Assembly: GCF_015832195.1 (NCBI RefSeq)
Contig: NC_052017.1
Span: 92,344,429 to 92,408,428, forward strand
Length of the DNA stretch: 64,000 bases
Origin: Motacilla alba alba
Taxonomy: Eukaryota; Chordata; Aves; Passeriformes; Motacillidae
Reading direction: 5' to 3'
Part shown: positions 25,616-39,570 of the stretch, in pieces
Layout: each line of letters starts with the position of its first letter
How positions within the stretch are numbered: position 1 is the stretch's first letter
Program-made: the position numbers and the translations under genes
The notes under the pieces: generated by a model
The model's input: the letters and a program-made list of their open reading frames with translations, nothing else
Database searches by the model: none
What the model was told of the DNA's origin: nothing

Positions 25616-27865
25616 TTTCAGGCCAGATGGAGGCACATGTCAGGCACTGAACTCTCAGCTCAGTGCAGACCTCAGCTCTTAGGGCATGACCTATTTTTTA
25701 TTATTTTCCACATCCACCTTGATTTGAAAAGTGATGATGGCAAATCTCTGTCCATCTTTTTAACTCATCCCAAGGCTTAGCTACGATCACAGTTAACGAC
25801 AGCTACATTTTATTTCTTCTAGCACTTATCTGTCCCTACTTTTTTGGAGTTAGTTTCCCTCCTGTCCAGGAGAGCTAAGATATCACTATTGCTTGTACAT
25901 ATAGAAATCTCATATAACTATCTACAGGCAATGCTCAGACCACTCTCATCCTTTACCAAGCAGACTTATCAATGACTGTTTCCTTATAAAGTTTTAGTCT
26001 GTTAAGCATTTTCATGGTTTTTGAAACCAGTGCCTTGGAGAGATGTGGACACCAGCATGGAGCCCAGTGCTGCAAAACTGTTAGACCAGGAACAAATCCA
26101 GAAGTTACATTATATATTTACTCATACTCATTGAGTGTATGTATAATATCTTAAGCATATGTATATCAGGATCAGTTCAAGGATCTGCTGAAGTCCTTCC
26201 AGGTTGCAGCATCACATGAGGGTCTGCTCTTGTCAGATTTTTCTCTTTAATCTTCAAGTCTTTCAGAGTCAAATTTCTCAGGACAAAGTCAATTCAATCC
26301 TCTCAGGATGGCTTATCTCCCTTGCTCCCAGCTATGCCCATACCAAAACCAGATGAATCACCTCACTTCCTCAAGTAGCCTGTTTTCCACTTCTCCAGAC
26401 ACTGTGCCACCTGCATACCCAGTCAATCACTGTTTAAAGTTCCCTTTAAGGTCACTGACATAAAAATAGTTCAGTCCCATAGGGAAGATCCAATCTTTGT
26501 ATGTGCTCTCTAGAAACTGGCATCTTTGATGATTTCTCAGCTGGGTTATATGTGTAAACATCTCATGCGGTACCAAGTTCTGTTTCTTACTAAAGTCCAA
26601 GTACACTATCAATACAATTATTTTCTTTGATTGCCACTGATTGTACTCCATCTCCTTTAATTTTGCTTATATGACTTCAACATCAGCTATTCCTTGATAA
26701 GGCCAAGACCACTGCCAGGCTATCACATCATTAGTGACACAACATTAACTTACAGCTCCCTAGAATTCCTCTGGTGTTTCAAGTTTTCTGAAACGTCAAC
26801 AAGAAGTTCCTAGGATAACTCTTCTCAAAATTACAGTTTTAAATTGTCTTCTGGAAAAGATCAAGGGGGAAATATTTTCCCATTGATATAGACTGTCAGA
26901 TGGCACTGATATTTTCCCACAGGCAAACCAAAACATTTGTTGAAAACTTCTGTGCTTTCTTCAGCATAATTCATAATTCTACAATTTTCATTTACTTATG
27001 CTTCAATACGCATTGTTTTTCCTTATTATACCTTGAAATTTTCCTTATTATACCTTGAAATATTATACCTTGAAATTGCAAGTCACAGAGCTGGGGTGAC
27101 AAAATAAGCAGGAACTATCCTCACAAAAATGCAATAGGTATTCAAAATGTTCATCCTCAAAGAAACTTTGTTAGCTCTTTCCCTTGTTTTGTAATAACAG
27201 TGCCTTGCACTGACATGGTGCTCTCTCCTTTGGAGGTTTTGCAGAGATTTTACAAGTGACTGTGCTTAGGTTCAGTGAACACAACTCCCTCTCCTCTGCA
27301 ATGTGGTCAGTCTTGAACAGGGCAGAGCCCTGTAGTGTGGAAAACTTTCAAAAAGAAATTCTTTCAGCCTTTTGAAAGCACAGGGAGTGATAAGTATAAT
27401 TTCTTTTAAGCCCTTCTCACTGTGTTAACTCAAAGCAAGTGTCTTCAGTTACTTTTACAATTTTGTTAGGTCAAAAAAACACTTTGGGGAAAATGCTGTT
27501 TAATTTTTAGTGACTCTAAGTGCCTGAGATTCTGAAGTTATATTTCCTTAAAAAGAAATCCCTTCTACTAGCACTAGGCTTCCCCTCATCACTGCAGTCT
27601 GCAGTGATGGTGTGGATTTTCCCCGACTCTGTCTAAGATGAGGAGCCAAGCCCAGAGATTGAGGGAGATTTGAGTACAAGTCATCTCTCTTGGCAGACCC
27701 TGGTTTCCCTGGGAGGAGAGCTGAGGGCTCACACAGAGGTGTGATGCCACTGCATCAAGACAGCCTCTGACTGCGACCAGAGGCTTGGCACAGCAGGAGT
27801 TCCTGGATCAAGCAGACACATCCATGAGCACAATTTGCAAGCAGTCAGCAAACATGGCCAGCATA
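25616..27865. other. AT-rich intergenic DNA
   Basis: No exon or RNA gene is recognised. The stretch is AT-rich, with few open frames longer than 60 codons. It contains the short tandem repeat listed at 27021-27077. Confidence 0.55.
27021..27077. repeat. Three-copy tandem repeat, unit about 20 bases
   Basis: The word TTATACCTTGAAAT occurs three times in 57 bases. Copies 1 (27021-27042) and 2 (27043-27061) also share the leading CCTTA. Copy 3 (27062-27077) lacks the leading part. This is a minisatellite-scale duplication. Confidence 0.9.
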
Positions 27866-28801
27866 TCACAGAATCATAGGATATGCTGAGTTGGAAAGGA
27901 TCCATCAGAATCATCAAGTCCAACTCCTGGCCCTGTACAGGATACCCCCAAGAGTCATACCTTGAGTATGACTCAAGTGCTCAAGAGTATTGTTCAAATG
28001 CTTCTTGAATCCTGTCAGGCTGGTGCTGTGACCACTTCCCTGGGGAGCCTGTTCCAGTGCCCAAACACCCTCTGGGTGAAGAATCTTTTCTTGATATCCT
28101 ACCTGAACCTCCGCTGACTCGATTTCATGCAGTTTCCTTGGGTCCTGTCACTTGTCACCACAGAGAAGAGATCAGTGTCTGGCCCTCCTCTTCCCCTCAC
28201 AAGGAAGTTCTAACTGCAGTGAGGTCTCCCTTCAGTCTCCTTTTCTCCAGGCTGAACAGAAGAAGTGACCTCAGGTGCTCCTCACATGGTTTCCCCTCAA
28301 GGCCCTTCACCATCTTCATAGTCCTTCTTTGGACGCTCTCTAATAGTTTAATATCTTTTTTGTATTGTGACACCCAAAACTGTCCCCAGCACGGGAGGTG
28401 AGTCTGCCTCAGAGCAGAGCAGAGCAATCCCCTCCCTTGCCTGGCTGGCAATGCTGTGCCTGATGCACCCCAGGACACACCTGGCTCTCCTGGCTGCCAG
28501 GGCACTGCTCAGATTCAACTTGCCATCAACCAGGTCCCTTTCCACAGTGCTTCTCTCCAGCCTCTCATTCTCTAGTCTATACACACAACCAGGGTTCCCC
28601 ATCCAAAGTCCAGAATCCAGCACTTGTCCTTGTTGAACTTCTTATAGTTGGTGATTGCCCAGTCCTCTAATTTGTCGGGGTCTCTCTGCAGGGCCTGTCT
28701 GCCCTTGAGGGAGTCAACAGCTCCTCTCAATTTAGTGTTGTTGGCAAACTTGCTTGGTATTCCTTCAGGAATTAGGTCCAAATATTTTGTTAGCACTGAC
28801 C
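27866..28801 (-). mobile_element. CR1 LINE, 5'-truncated, reverse orientation
   Basis: On the minus strand the broken reverse-transcriptase C-terminus can be followed from right to left: [77 protein letters not shown] and [13 protein letters not shown]. Its 3' untranslated end follows, with the 'AATCATAGGATATGCTGAG' segment at the left border. Several frameshifts and stops show it is dead. Its 3' untranslated region differs in wording from the copy at 4024-4807, so it belongs to another CR1 subfamily. Confidence 0.95.
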
Positions 28802-31170
28802 ACCCTATCCAAACTGAGAATGCGCAGGAAATGTAGAAATTAAGCTGGGATTTATTGCAGATCTTTTCATGCAGCCGCTCTACACTGACCTCTCCTCACA
28901 CTTCCCACTTCCTGTGTATGCCCTCTGGTTGTACCTGGGGTAACCATAACCTCCCTCTCAGGTCAAAGCCCACACAAAATCCCATCAGTGTTTCCAAAGA
29001 ATGGGGTAGGGGAAACCAACGCTGTCTTTTTCATTGCATTCATTAAGTGTGTGCTGCAGTTCAGTAGACCAGAGCCCCATTTTAGATGGTGCCCTGCACA
29101 GAGTCAGAGTCCCAGGGCCCTTTCCTTGCCCAGGACTGACGTGCTCCTTTTGGCATACAGATACATTCCAGCACTGCTGCCCATCAAGGCTCCTGTGAAA
29201 ACAGAACTGCATCAAATCTTTAAGGTGCACTTCAAAAATGCACCAGATGCTTTTGCATCCTTGTAAAGCCTGTCTCTTATGAGAGAAAATAGCTTTAGTT
29301 CTGGGGTTTGGGATCAGCTCTGAGGCTTAGCTGAAATGAAAGGTAGCTGCTGTACATGGTTATGTGCACTGCCTGCACATAGTGAGGTTAGAGATGTTAG
29401 AGAACACGGAGTGATAAAGCCTTGGATGTTAACTTATAGTTGAGACTCTTTATTCAGCAACAATTCAGGTTAAGCAATTTTTCTCTTTCCCTGAAGCAAG
29501 TCTAGACACTGTGCTTTTCTTGGACGTACAACTGCAGTGGCCTGTCAAATGTCACATGGGGCCATCCATGTCACAGCTTGTCTGTGACACATGGGACCAG
29601 GTTTCTTTCCATGCTGTATCTAGCCCTGCTTTGGTGAGACCCCTCAGGTATGACCCCACCCCACAAAGTGCATCAAAGTGGTGTAACTTTAAGAGAATTA
29701 TGTTTTCTAAGGATACTCATGTGTTCATATCAGTATGGTATTTCAGGAGATGCCTACCTCAGAGATATACAGAGATACTGTTATTCCTATGTTTTCACCC
29801 CAGAGAGTTTGACATGGCTACTTTTTATCCAGCATACCAATTCCTAATACTTCAGGAGGCTGTTGTAAGGCTGTGCAGCCTTGTATCAATGTATCAAGCA
29901 TGGGAGCTTTTCCTTCCTGCCTGCTGGAAGACTGCAGATCAGCGTCCTGAAAACATTTACAGGTCCCACCAGGTTTACTTGTCCTTTTGGCTTATCTCAC
30001 ATTCCTGGAGAAAGTGCATGCTGTATTCCCTGCAGCCCAGAGGATGAGAAGTCCCATCACCAAGGCAACAGTGTCTGCTTCATCCAGTTAGTAGTGAGAT
30101 ATTTGGCCTATAAACTCAGATTGAAGCACCTTTCTGCAAGAGTAGGCTCAGACCTATTTAACACGCGGGACAAGGATGGCAAGGAAAAAAGGGTGCTGTC
30201 TTATGGAGCATTTTTGTTATTCCTGTTTACACTAAATGCTCCACTCACCTGCTTCTCGCAGCTGCTTCATTCTGGTTATGGTCCATGGGTGGACTCAGAG
30301 TTATGCAGGCGGAGGAGAGAGCTTTTTGTGGTCAGAGGAGTCAGTGTGAGACGCCCATCCCCACCCCAGGCGCCCCCACACTGACCCACCCGCAGTGCTC
30401 TGGAACTTCCAGCTGTCGTGGGCAGCTGGAGGGTTATTTTTAACAGGGCATCTCACTCCCTATATGAAGCAGAAAAGTTTGAGCCCATGAGGTCCAAATA
30501 AAAAAAAAAATTAAAAAAAAAGAAAGGGATTGAAATGAGAGACACTTTCTGCTTTGTTCTCTCCCTATTTTTTAATTAAAGACCTTTGAGCTTTTTGGTG
30601 CTTCCTTCTCTGTTTCTGGAAGGCAGCTTTTTTTTGTTCATATCTCTTGACGATATTTCTAGATCACTAATAATAACAACAGTGAGGGGAAAATCCAGGT
30701 CAGATAAACAAGTGGTATTTAACCAGCCCTCAGAGAAAAGAGGAAGGTATGTACAAGCCAGAGAGAAACCACTGATCAGGTGTGCTTGGGGCACCTTCTA
30801 AGCTTGCAAAACAAGTGTCACACCAAAGGCTGCAGCACAGTTGCCTTTCTTTTCACACATTTTTCCCCTTCTGGTTTTAGATAGCATCTTTATGAAGTTC
30901 CAAGAAACACGAGCTTTTCGTTGCTCAGTCCCATCATTAAATTCGCAAAATAAATGTGTCTTGGCAAATGTGAGTGGGTGGCGTAAACAACTTCACCCCT
31001 TTAATAATTCGAGGCACAGCTCAGCCGCCTGTGAAATGAGCTTCCGCCTGCCTGGATGCTGAACCAAAGCCTTGTGGTTGGTGCACCATGGGTGTGACAG
31101 GCACAAAACAACCGGGTCAGGAAGTGCAGAGTTAAAAGGCGAGGAGTGAAAACAGTCTGTGTGTATGGAT

Positions 31171-31195
31171 GAGGGGGGGAGAGAGAGGGAGAGAG
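31171..31195. repeat. GA-rich simple repeat
   Basis: A purine-only stretch of G and GA units (GAGGGGGGGAGAGAGAGGGAGAGAG), 25 bases long. Confidence 0.85.
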
Positions 31196-34100
31196 TAGTC
31201 AAGCACTTGACAATGTCACAGAGGCTCTAAAAAGTTGATGGTGGGAAGATTTCCCAAGAGTAGGATTTCTCCTATATCTCAGTATTGCTTGTGGGGTTGA
31301 GGGGTGTTGTCAGGCCACATAGAATTTTAAGCAGTGCGTTGTTGATCTGGCATCCAGGAGCAGGGAAATTGTTTGAAGCAGTGGTTTATGCTGTGAAAAA
31401 GTTCCTGATATTCCTGTGTCTTTGGCAACTGGTAAACAGGTGAAGCAAAACTGCTACAGAAATACCAAGCATAAAAGGCTTCAATCTACATAACTTATGG
31501 GGGCTCACATTGGCTTACTCTGGTTTAATTGCAAGTAGTCTGGGAGTTGGAAAGTTCAGATATGCAGAGCTTGGAAATGATACCTTGAGTTCTAATAGTT
31601 GATAAAAAGGTTGGAAGACAAGAAACGAAGTAGAAAGATATGAAGCCATGGAGAGTGAGAAAATAAACTGGTATTTTGGGGAAAAGCCCACTGTGACCAG
31701 CCCTTGCCTAAACAGATAAACACTGTGGATAAACATATCTGGCTGCTGTCAAATTTGGGCAGTTTGAATGATCTCTATTCCAGCCTTCTCTGAGATTTAG
31801 TGTTCTAGCTCCTCAAACTGGTTACCTTATGTTCCTCTTAGTCAATAGCGAGTGTGTTCGAGAAGGAGGGAGGGCAAGGTTGGAAACAAGAAGCCCCTCT
31901 AGGTGCCAGTTCAGGGCGTGGAAATTGGGCTTTTTTGCTGACCATGGCAGTCTCCTGGTGCTAGCCTAGCAGCAGTGGGCACAAGTGTGGCTGGTGCTTG
32001 TCGGGGTCCACAGCCCAGCATTCCCACCCACAGAGCAACAGGAGGCAGATCCACTGCAGGAGTGGGGTAGACTCATCTTTGTGATAGCAGGTTCAACGAG
32101 GAAGCCCTGCGGCAGCTGCTTACCATTAAAGTGATATTTACTTGAGCTTTCCCTCTAACCAGGATCCAGCAGCTAAGGTAATGCCCACATGAGCCTGGGT
32201 TAGGTTTCCCCAGTTGACAGTGATGCTTTTAGTTAGGCCCCACTGGGAAAACTGCCTGCACTTGGTGCTGCTCTGTTGCACTGTGGTGGGGGAGCTCAGC
32301 ATCCAGGTTGTTCCGGTAGCATCACTAACCAGAGCCCTGCCCTGGATTTACTGGCCATGTCATGGCACTGTGTGAGCCTGCCTACAATTAACCACAACCC
32401 ATTCCACAGAAAAGAAGACACTCAAAATAGTCCAGTGAAATAAACGCTCAAGCCCAAAATCCCAGGTGAAATGACCACCCTGGGAAGCAAACCCCAAAAC
32501 TGCCCCAAAAACTCAGACAGAACTCTCTGAGGTGACTGTAGCAGTGCACACAAAGGCTTGCAAAAGCTCCCCTTTCATCACACCAGGCTGTTCCCCAGGC
32601 CAGCCCTGCCTTCCTGCCCTCCCTGTCCCCAGCCTTAGGGGAAGTGACCTGCAATTATGAGTTTTTGTGCAACTCATCCTGTCTTCATGCTGTGTAACAC
32701 CAGAGTGAAAAGCCCCCAGCCCTCCTCCCTCCCCGAGGAGCGAACCTATGGTTCAGGTATGGCAGCAGCTGAGTGGTATCCAGGAGGTTCCCTGGAGGGA
32801 TGTCACAGTCACCTGTGGTGGAAGAGAGAGGGACAGCCTCTCTGAGGGGCTTGGCAAGATGGCTAAAAGCTCTGTGAATATATTCAATCTATGTCATTAA
32901 CATAGTCATTAAATTTTCAAGAACTCCTGCAGGACCTTAGGGAGATGAGCTTATAAAATCTCACACATGAGCCCCACAGCTTTCTCAAATTTGTGATTAA
33001 GATACCAGTGGCTAACAAGGCTGGCCAGCATTCAGGCTCCATGGCAAAACTGGAGCTTTGTTTACATCCTTCTCATTTCATGGTAGCTCAGAGCAGTGGA
33101 AGAGCTCTGTTGTGAATGTGGATATTCAGGCACCGTGCTCTTTTTAGCAGTTGGTTGTGACTGTGTAGAAGTGCAGTTTTCCAGCTGAGAGCTCCTGTAA
33201 GTTTTGGAGTCCTGCTCACTGCCTTCACTCTGAACTAACAGATTTCATTTTCTTGAGGGTCTTGGAGAAGAGATCTGCTTTATACATGTAGATAGATTTG
33301 AAACCAGATAGCATCTCTGAGATCCTCCTCCAAACACATGCTAGGAGTGCCACATAGCAATCCCAGCACACTTAACAAGTGAGGCTCTTTTTTTTTTATT
33401 ATTTTTATTGAGTGGGGTGGGAATGTTGAAAAGAATCCATACAAAAATATTCTTAAAGAGAAAGAAAGCCACAGGAGGAGCAGAGCAGTCCAGCACTGCT
33501 GAGCTCAGCTGTGGAGTTGGATGTCAGTAGCTTTTTTTTTCTAATTTCCCCATTGAAACGCAGGCAGCTCAGGAGGTCCTGATGTGTTCTGCCTCTTCTG
33601 TCACTCTGGGGAGCTTCCTGCCCACTCTATTCCTGCTGCCTGTTGTGAGCCAAGGAAGAGTTAGCTTAATCAGCAACACCAGCCCCTGAGTAGTGCCAAG
33701 TTGTTGTCATTAATCACTTTAAAAATCACTGCACTGAAAATAGTACACAGGGTCAGATGTTCAAAAACTGGCATGGTTTCACTGGTGTCATTTAACCTCA
33801 GCCACAAAGCCAGAACACACCCCTAAAGAAACACTTCTTATTTGCTTTACGTATTATTTATGAATTTTAAATCCACTCACACAAAGCTGCTCTTCACCTT
33901 TCCTAAAGGAAATAACTGCTATGAATGGTCAATCACCTCCAGGTGAAGGCAGGCTGGACCAACAAGGAACGTGTATCCCCTCAAGAGATGTCTGGGGGTA
34001 CTGGTCTGAGGGTTTGGTCGAAGCTTCTCTGTGCTACAGACCACCCTCTCTCCCTTGGAATCTCAGTCCAAATATTTGGCAGATGCACTTGGGGCTCATT

Positions 34101-37100
34101 ACATTACAGAGGCAGCATGTTCACTGCGCTCCCCCGAATGGCATTTTGTGTGTGCTGCACTTGTTTTGTATTTGCTATATTTAAGCCACAGAAATATGCG
34201 CTGGGGAGGAAAAGAGGGAAGTGGTGGTATCTCGGAGGCAGGGAAGAAATGAAAATAATTTCTCAAAGCTGCAATCCTCTGTGCAGAATTTTGGCTCACA
34301 AGAAGGAAAGAGGAGCACGGTCTCTGCACCAAGGACCTCAACAGGTCACCCATACTGCAGTCTGTCTGGGAATGATTACAAGGCAGCTCTGGTGCTACAC
34401 TAGTGTAACTAAGGATGGAAATTGCTTGGAGCCTTTGCACCTGAGGACTCCTTCTGGGTTTCTGTTATGAAACTGCCCTGTTAGGGACATGCTGGTGTGC
34501 AGCACTGCAGAATTCATACATGGAACTAGATCTTTAAACGTCTGGCATTATTTGCTCCTTTGTTTCCTGTTTCCACCCCAGCCTTTGCTGCCTTGTTCTA
34601 CCTGACCATCATTTTCCTCAGACCATGCTCGTCATCCCTGCAGCTCCTCCCCTTCTTGCCATGACCTGTGGGGCTCACAGAGCAGCAGGAAGGCAGGGCC
34701 TGTCTCTATGCTGCTGCTGAGGGTCACAGCAAGGTAGGACATAGTCCTGGGTGCTCCTGACTTGCTCTTTCAGTCATGGACTGAGGATACCTTTGATGTT
34801 TGCTAACATGTCCTATAGTGTCTTGCCCCATATAATACAATCTTTCATGATCCTTGGTCCTTCCAGGCCTGTTGTCGGCTCCATGTCATGGGGTAGAGAA
34901 GAACCAGAGTGTGCTTGTGCATGTATAAAGAAAGGTTTTCTCCTCCTCTGTGCTTTAGAGCTTGCCCAAAATTTGTTTCTCAAATGCAGGTGAGGGTGCA
35001 AGGGGAGTATGGAGGTGAACATGGGCTGGGGCCCCATTTTAGCTGTAGTCCTGATGTCAGCAGCAAGTTTCAGCAGCAGCATTACTGCTGGATAACATGG
35101 GAAGAGATGGGCATAGTCCCTAAGAGAGCCCCAAACAGATTCAGAATCTCAGCCTGCTGTCATGATGGTCAGTGAAGGTTGTGGCAGGGAGGCTGGTCAG
35201 GGCATTTGAGAGCCAAGAAACAAGTAAGAGGCAAGAGATTACCCAATGATTCAAGAGGATCCCAGCAAGGAACCTAGGAACATATTGACGTTTTGTCTAC
35301 AAAGCTGCATCTGTTCCTGGAAATGGTCTAACAGGGTCTTCTTGATCATAATAAGCATGTTGGTTGTACTGCGACACGTAGCCCTGAGCAGGCATCTCAC
35401 ATGCTGCAGACCCATGGAAAGCAAGGTGTTCCACTGCCTGCACTCCTCTGGGCAAGTTGGTTTCATGGCTGTCCAGCAGCAGGATTTCAAGCCAGTCCAT
35501 TACCAGCAGCATGGATGACACTGTCCTGCAGAACCACTCCCAAAAAGCAGGCTGATAGTGCCATACCTGTCTTTTCAAGTTTCCAATCCCTCCTACAGTA
35601 GCTTTGATCATCTCATAGTGTAGCTGACTTCCAGCAGTACAGGAAAGCAAAAATTAGTTTACAGCAGTTTTTCAAGTGCCTTAACTAGAATACAAGGAAT
35701 GATTTTTCAAAAACAAGAGGCAGGGAAAAAATAAGGATAGAGCTGCAGTACTAGGCACTTGGTGTGCACATAAGAGCGGCTCAGCCAGCCCTGGTTGCTA
35801 AGCAGTCTGAGAAACTGGAATGTGCTGCTCCCTCCAACCCTGCATGAATATTGCCATGCTAAACCTGCCCAGAAGAGGCATCAGTGCTGATTTTGAAATG
35901 GGTTCTGGGGAAAAAAAAATGCAGTTGTGGCTCCTTCGTGCTGCTCCCCCAAGTTACATACATGAGGATAGGTAGGGCATATGCTTGTGCATACACCTCC
36001 AAAACATCAAATGCTGCCAGAGGCACAGGCCATTGTGGGAAGTGTTCTTGATCTGAAGGCAGCTATCTCAGACCACCACAAATGCAGCCAGGTGGGACAA
36101 AGAACAGATAAAAGAAGGATTACCTGGGTAAAGTGGTATCTCTGTGGTACATCAAAAGCTAAAGGTGACTCCCCTTTCTGTCCCTGGCCCTCTCCCTCTG
36201 TATCCATAGCTGTTCCTTGACATACCAAGTGTGTCCTGACCACCATGGCACAGGACACAACCACTGCATTATGCTTTGGTCATTCCCAAAGATCCAGCTG
36301 TGCTGAGCATCTGACCAGAAGTCCCAAATGGAATTTGTTCCTGAATCACTGCAGAAGATCAGCACTATGAGCTTTTCCCCACAAAGTGCCCCCGAGCAGC
36401 AAGTGGAAAGACTTGCAAAAGCACCATCATGAGAAATGAGGAACTTGAGGGTGGAGCAGCAATATAGTGATGGGAAGTAAAAGGGAGGAAATGATTGCAC
36501 AGTGGTAGGAGGAGAGAAAAAACAAGTGGGTATCAAACTCTTCTGGAAAGAGAGCAAGAAGTGTTACAGGATGACAATGAATGTCCAACAAACTGGACAG
36601 AAAAGCTCAGGTACAGGAATGGAGTCAGTCCAAAGAGCAGCATGGACAGGATGCAGTAGGAGAATTCTGGCTACACTTTAATATGTGTATAATATGTATA
36701 GTTGGACAGAGTAATGGCAAACTTGCATACAGTCAGAATGTTAAAGCTCACATCTTGCACAAATTGCTCATAGCAGGGGTCAGGGTCTTGTCTTTTACCT
36801 CTTCCCTAAAAGCTTTTCTAAGTGATGGTTCCAGACCCTGCCATGTTTCCCACTCTCAAATATGATCATTTTCCTATATTTTTGGACCAAGATCCCCAGG
36901 TAAGAGCAGTCAGGTTTGCACCCTGTGTTCCCACAAAAGACTTCCCTGGGTGTGATACCTGCTGGAGATGTCCTGTGGGATGTCCATCAGCAATATGAAG
37001 ATGCCTTGTGCATCCCTTCTGAGCATGAGAGTTACACAGAAACACAGCAAAGACAAGTTACATCAGGAAAAAACAGGTATAAATTGTCTTTCTTAAAGGC

Positions 37101-39540
37101 TAGGGCAGGCCTGATCTACCTCAGACATCCAGAGCTCAAAGCTGTGGCCTGCCCAACCATCCCCCCACATCCTTTGGCCTCTTGCTGCTCTGAACATGCT
37201 AACAAGAGACCTCCATGCAAATTGCTGTCTGCGTGGTCTGCCGAGCATTGCCACCCACCACCAGTTCTTGCTTTCAGGCGAATGAAGTCACCCAGGCCTA
37301 AGTCTTTGTATCTGTGTAACAGACATACATCCCCACAGCAAGCAGGAAAATTTCAACAATATCCCACTTTTTAAGGGGGTCCACGCAGAGCCCTCCCACA
37401 CACTATCTTATGGGAAAAAGAGAGTTTCCCCAGGAGCTCTGTCCAGACTACTGGGTCGCGCTCCCCCTTTCCAGGTTTGCCTAATCTGCAATGGACCTGA
37501 AAGCCTCTGGCTCTCTTGATTCAGGGGATTCAGTGGCTTGGAGTCTATGTGGCAATAGGAAAAGTGAAGTACTTATCAATATATCCACCCCCCCCAGAGG
37601 GATGTGTAACTGATGCATATCAGCCAGAAAATCCTGCTCAGCCCTTTCAAAAAGCTTTCTGAGTGGCTGGGAGGAGCAGAGCATTTAGGTATTCTCAGAC
37701 TATAATCTCTTCTCTGATAATCCTGATTTACTCTTTGGCCTGGAAGCAAAGGCTAATAGAAAGCAAAGTGCTTCGGCAAAGCTCAGCAGGTAATTCAGTA
37801 GCTCTGGTTTAGTTGTCTCAAGTATAATGTGGGGTTACCAGTGCTGACAATTAATGTTTGTGAAGGTGCACTGGAGCTGTCTCAGAGACAGAAGTAAACC
37901 ATAATTGTCAATTACTGCTTTGAAAAGGTCACTGTTTTCTGAAGACAAAGCTAAAATCAGCTGTTGTCACTTAGAATTTCACTGGGGACACTCATGATGA
38001 CCTATTTTTAACATAACAGAAGATTACGCTGCAATACCGTGAATAATTTATAGGCATAGTAGCATGATCACAGCCACAATACAATGGCAGCTTCAGTTCC
38101 TGCCAGATGATGGAGGGAGACAGAGCTCTCTGGCAATTTCCACTGAATTAGCAAAACAAGACACACGTGGAATGATTGTCCCAGCCTTTCAAAAGCATGT
38201 GTGTCAGGGTGAATACATGTCCAGAAGGACTAAGTGGGGCAAAGATTTTATCTAGAGCATCCATAAACCTACTCAGTCTCCCAGCTGTTTCAACAAGCAC
38301 TGGGGGCAGAGAAGTGGGAGTGTGTGTAGGGCTTGGTGTGATGGGGAGGAGGAGAGTAGTCTTCTGCATTTGCTATGCTAAACTATATTGAGAAACCAAG
38401 AGAAATAGCTCATACATCCCTATCATATGTATTTGCATAGGATAGAGGGTATTTCTTTGAAAGAGGAGGCTGCTATATGAATGAGGTAATTTGCATCTGC
38501 AGCCTTAAGTTCAAAAAATCGTTTGCAAGATACGATCAAAAAGGCCAGAGGGAATTGGTAACAATTGACCAGAACTGTAGGAGGCTCCAAGTTGAAGTAA
38601 GATGTTGCAATTAGTCTAGGCACTGAAAACCTTTAACAGATAACCAGGCTTCCACAGTGAGAGCTGCCACCCCCTAAAAGGCTGAAATGGACTCAAACAC
38701 ATATTAAGTGTGCATGATGAGACATTTATAGCTTTCAGCGTTGCCACAAATATTTCCTCTCCTCTTTCCCTGGCATTCCATAGCCCAAAGTGCACAGCTG
38801 CTTTTTCCAGAAAGCAATTCCTCTGCCTTTGCCTCAGAGTTCACATCCTGTGTGACACACATGAAATGGGGGAATAGTTGATTCAGTCAGAGATGTAGAA
38901 AGGTCACCCTTAAAATTTTGCCTTGGAGCTACAGCCGTGACACTGTGTTGGCAACAGCCCCTACCCTTTTTCTAGTGGAGAAATGGGTGCCTCTGGAAAT
39001 ACCACAGCCATGATCGCTGTAGAGCCCATCTGAACTCAGAAACCTTGGAAACGGCCTCTAGGCCCCAGAGGTCCACACACCAGTGTGAAGAGCATGCTTA
39101 TCTGCTTTTACTAAATCTGGAATAATTTTGTCTTATTTCTGCTTCCTAAGACTACAGGGTTTATTTTCAGCATACAATATAAATAACTCATATTCATTAT
39201 TCTTGCAGAAAATTACTTAAGATGATAGGTCATCTGGAATTGGCAGCTTGGATTTTTTATTCAGGGACAGTTTTGGGGATTGTTTTACATGCACAATGCT
39301 CTGCAAAACCTAGCTCTGTCTTCCTTGTCATTTGTTTAACTTCTTCATACAATATCAGCCTCTGTGTGACAGGTCAGTGTACTCCATGAAAACATTTGCA
39401 TTCAAAGTGGTGAGCCTACCTATCCTGATCCAAATGGGGAAAGATGCTGGGATATGGGGAGGGTATCATCATTGACTTCTCAATCCTCCTTCCAAATTGC
39501 GTCTATTTACCAACCCCATATATTTGGCAGGGATTCCCTC

Positions 39541-39570
39541 TGCCCCTCACTCCCTCTCCCCCCTCCCCCC
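39541..39570. repeat. Short C/T-rich tract
   Basis: A pyrimidine run with six-base C blocks, followed by A6. It lies about 500 bases upstream of the CpG island. Confidence 0.75.

Noticed and set aside
27953..27973. Small inverted repeat AGTCATAC / GTATGACT
   Set aside because: It lies inside the CR1 3' region and is explained by local drift of that element.
35251..35650. Two overlapping minus-strand frames (117 and 79 codons) that could suggest a frameshifted processed pseudogene
   Set aside because: I could not match either frame to a protein family, and no poly-A tail lies at the expected end. A BLASTX hit spanning both frames would revive it.
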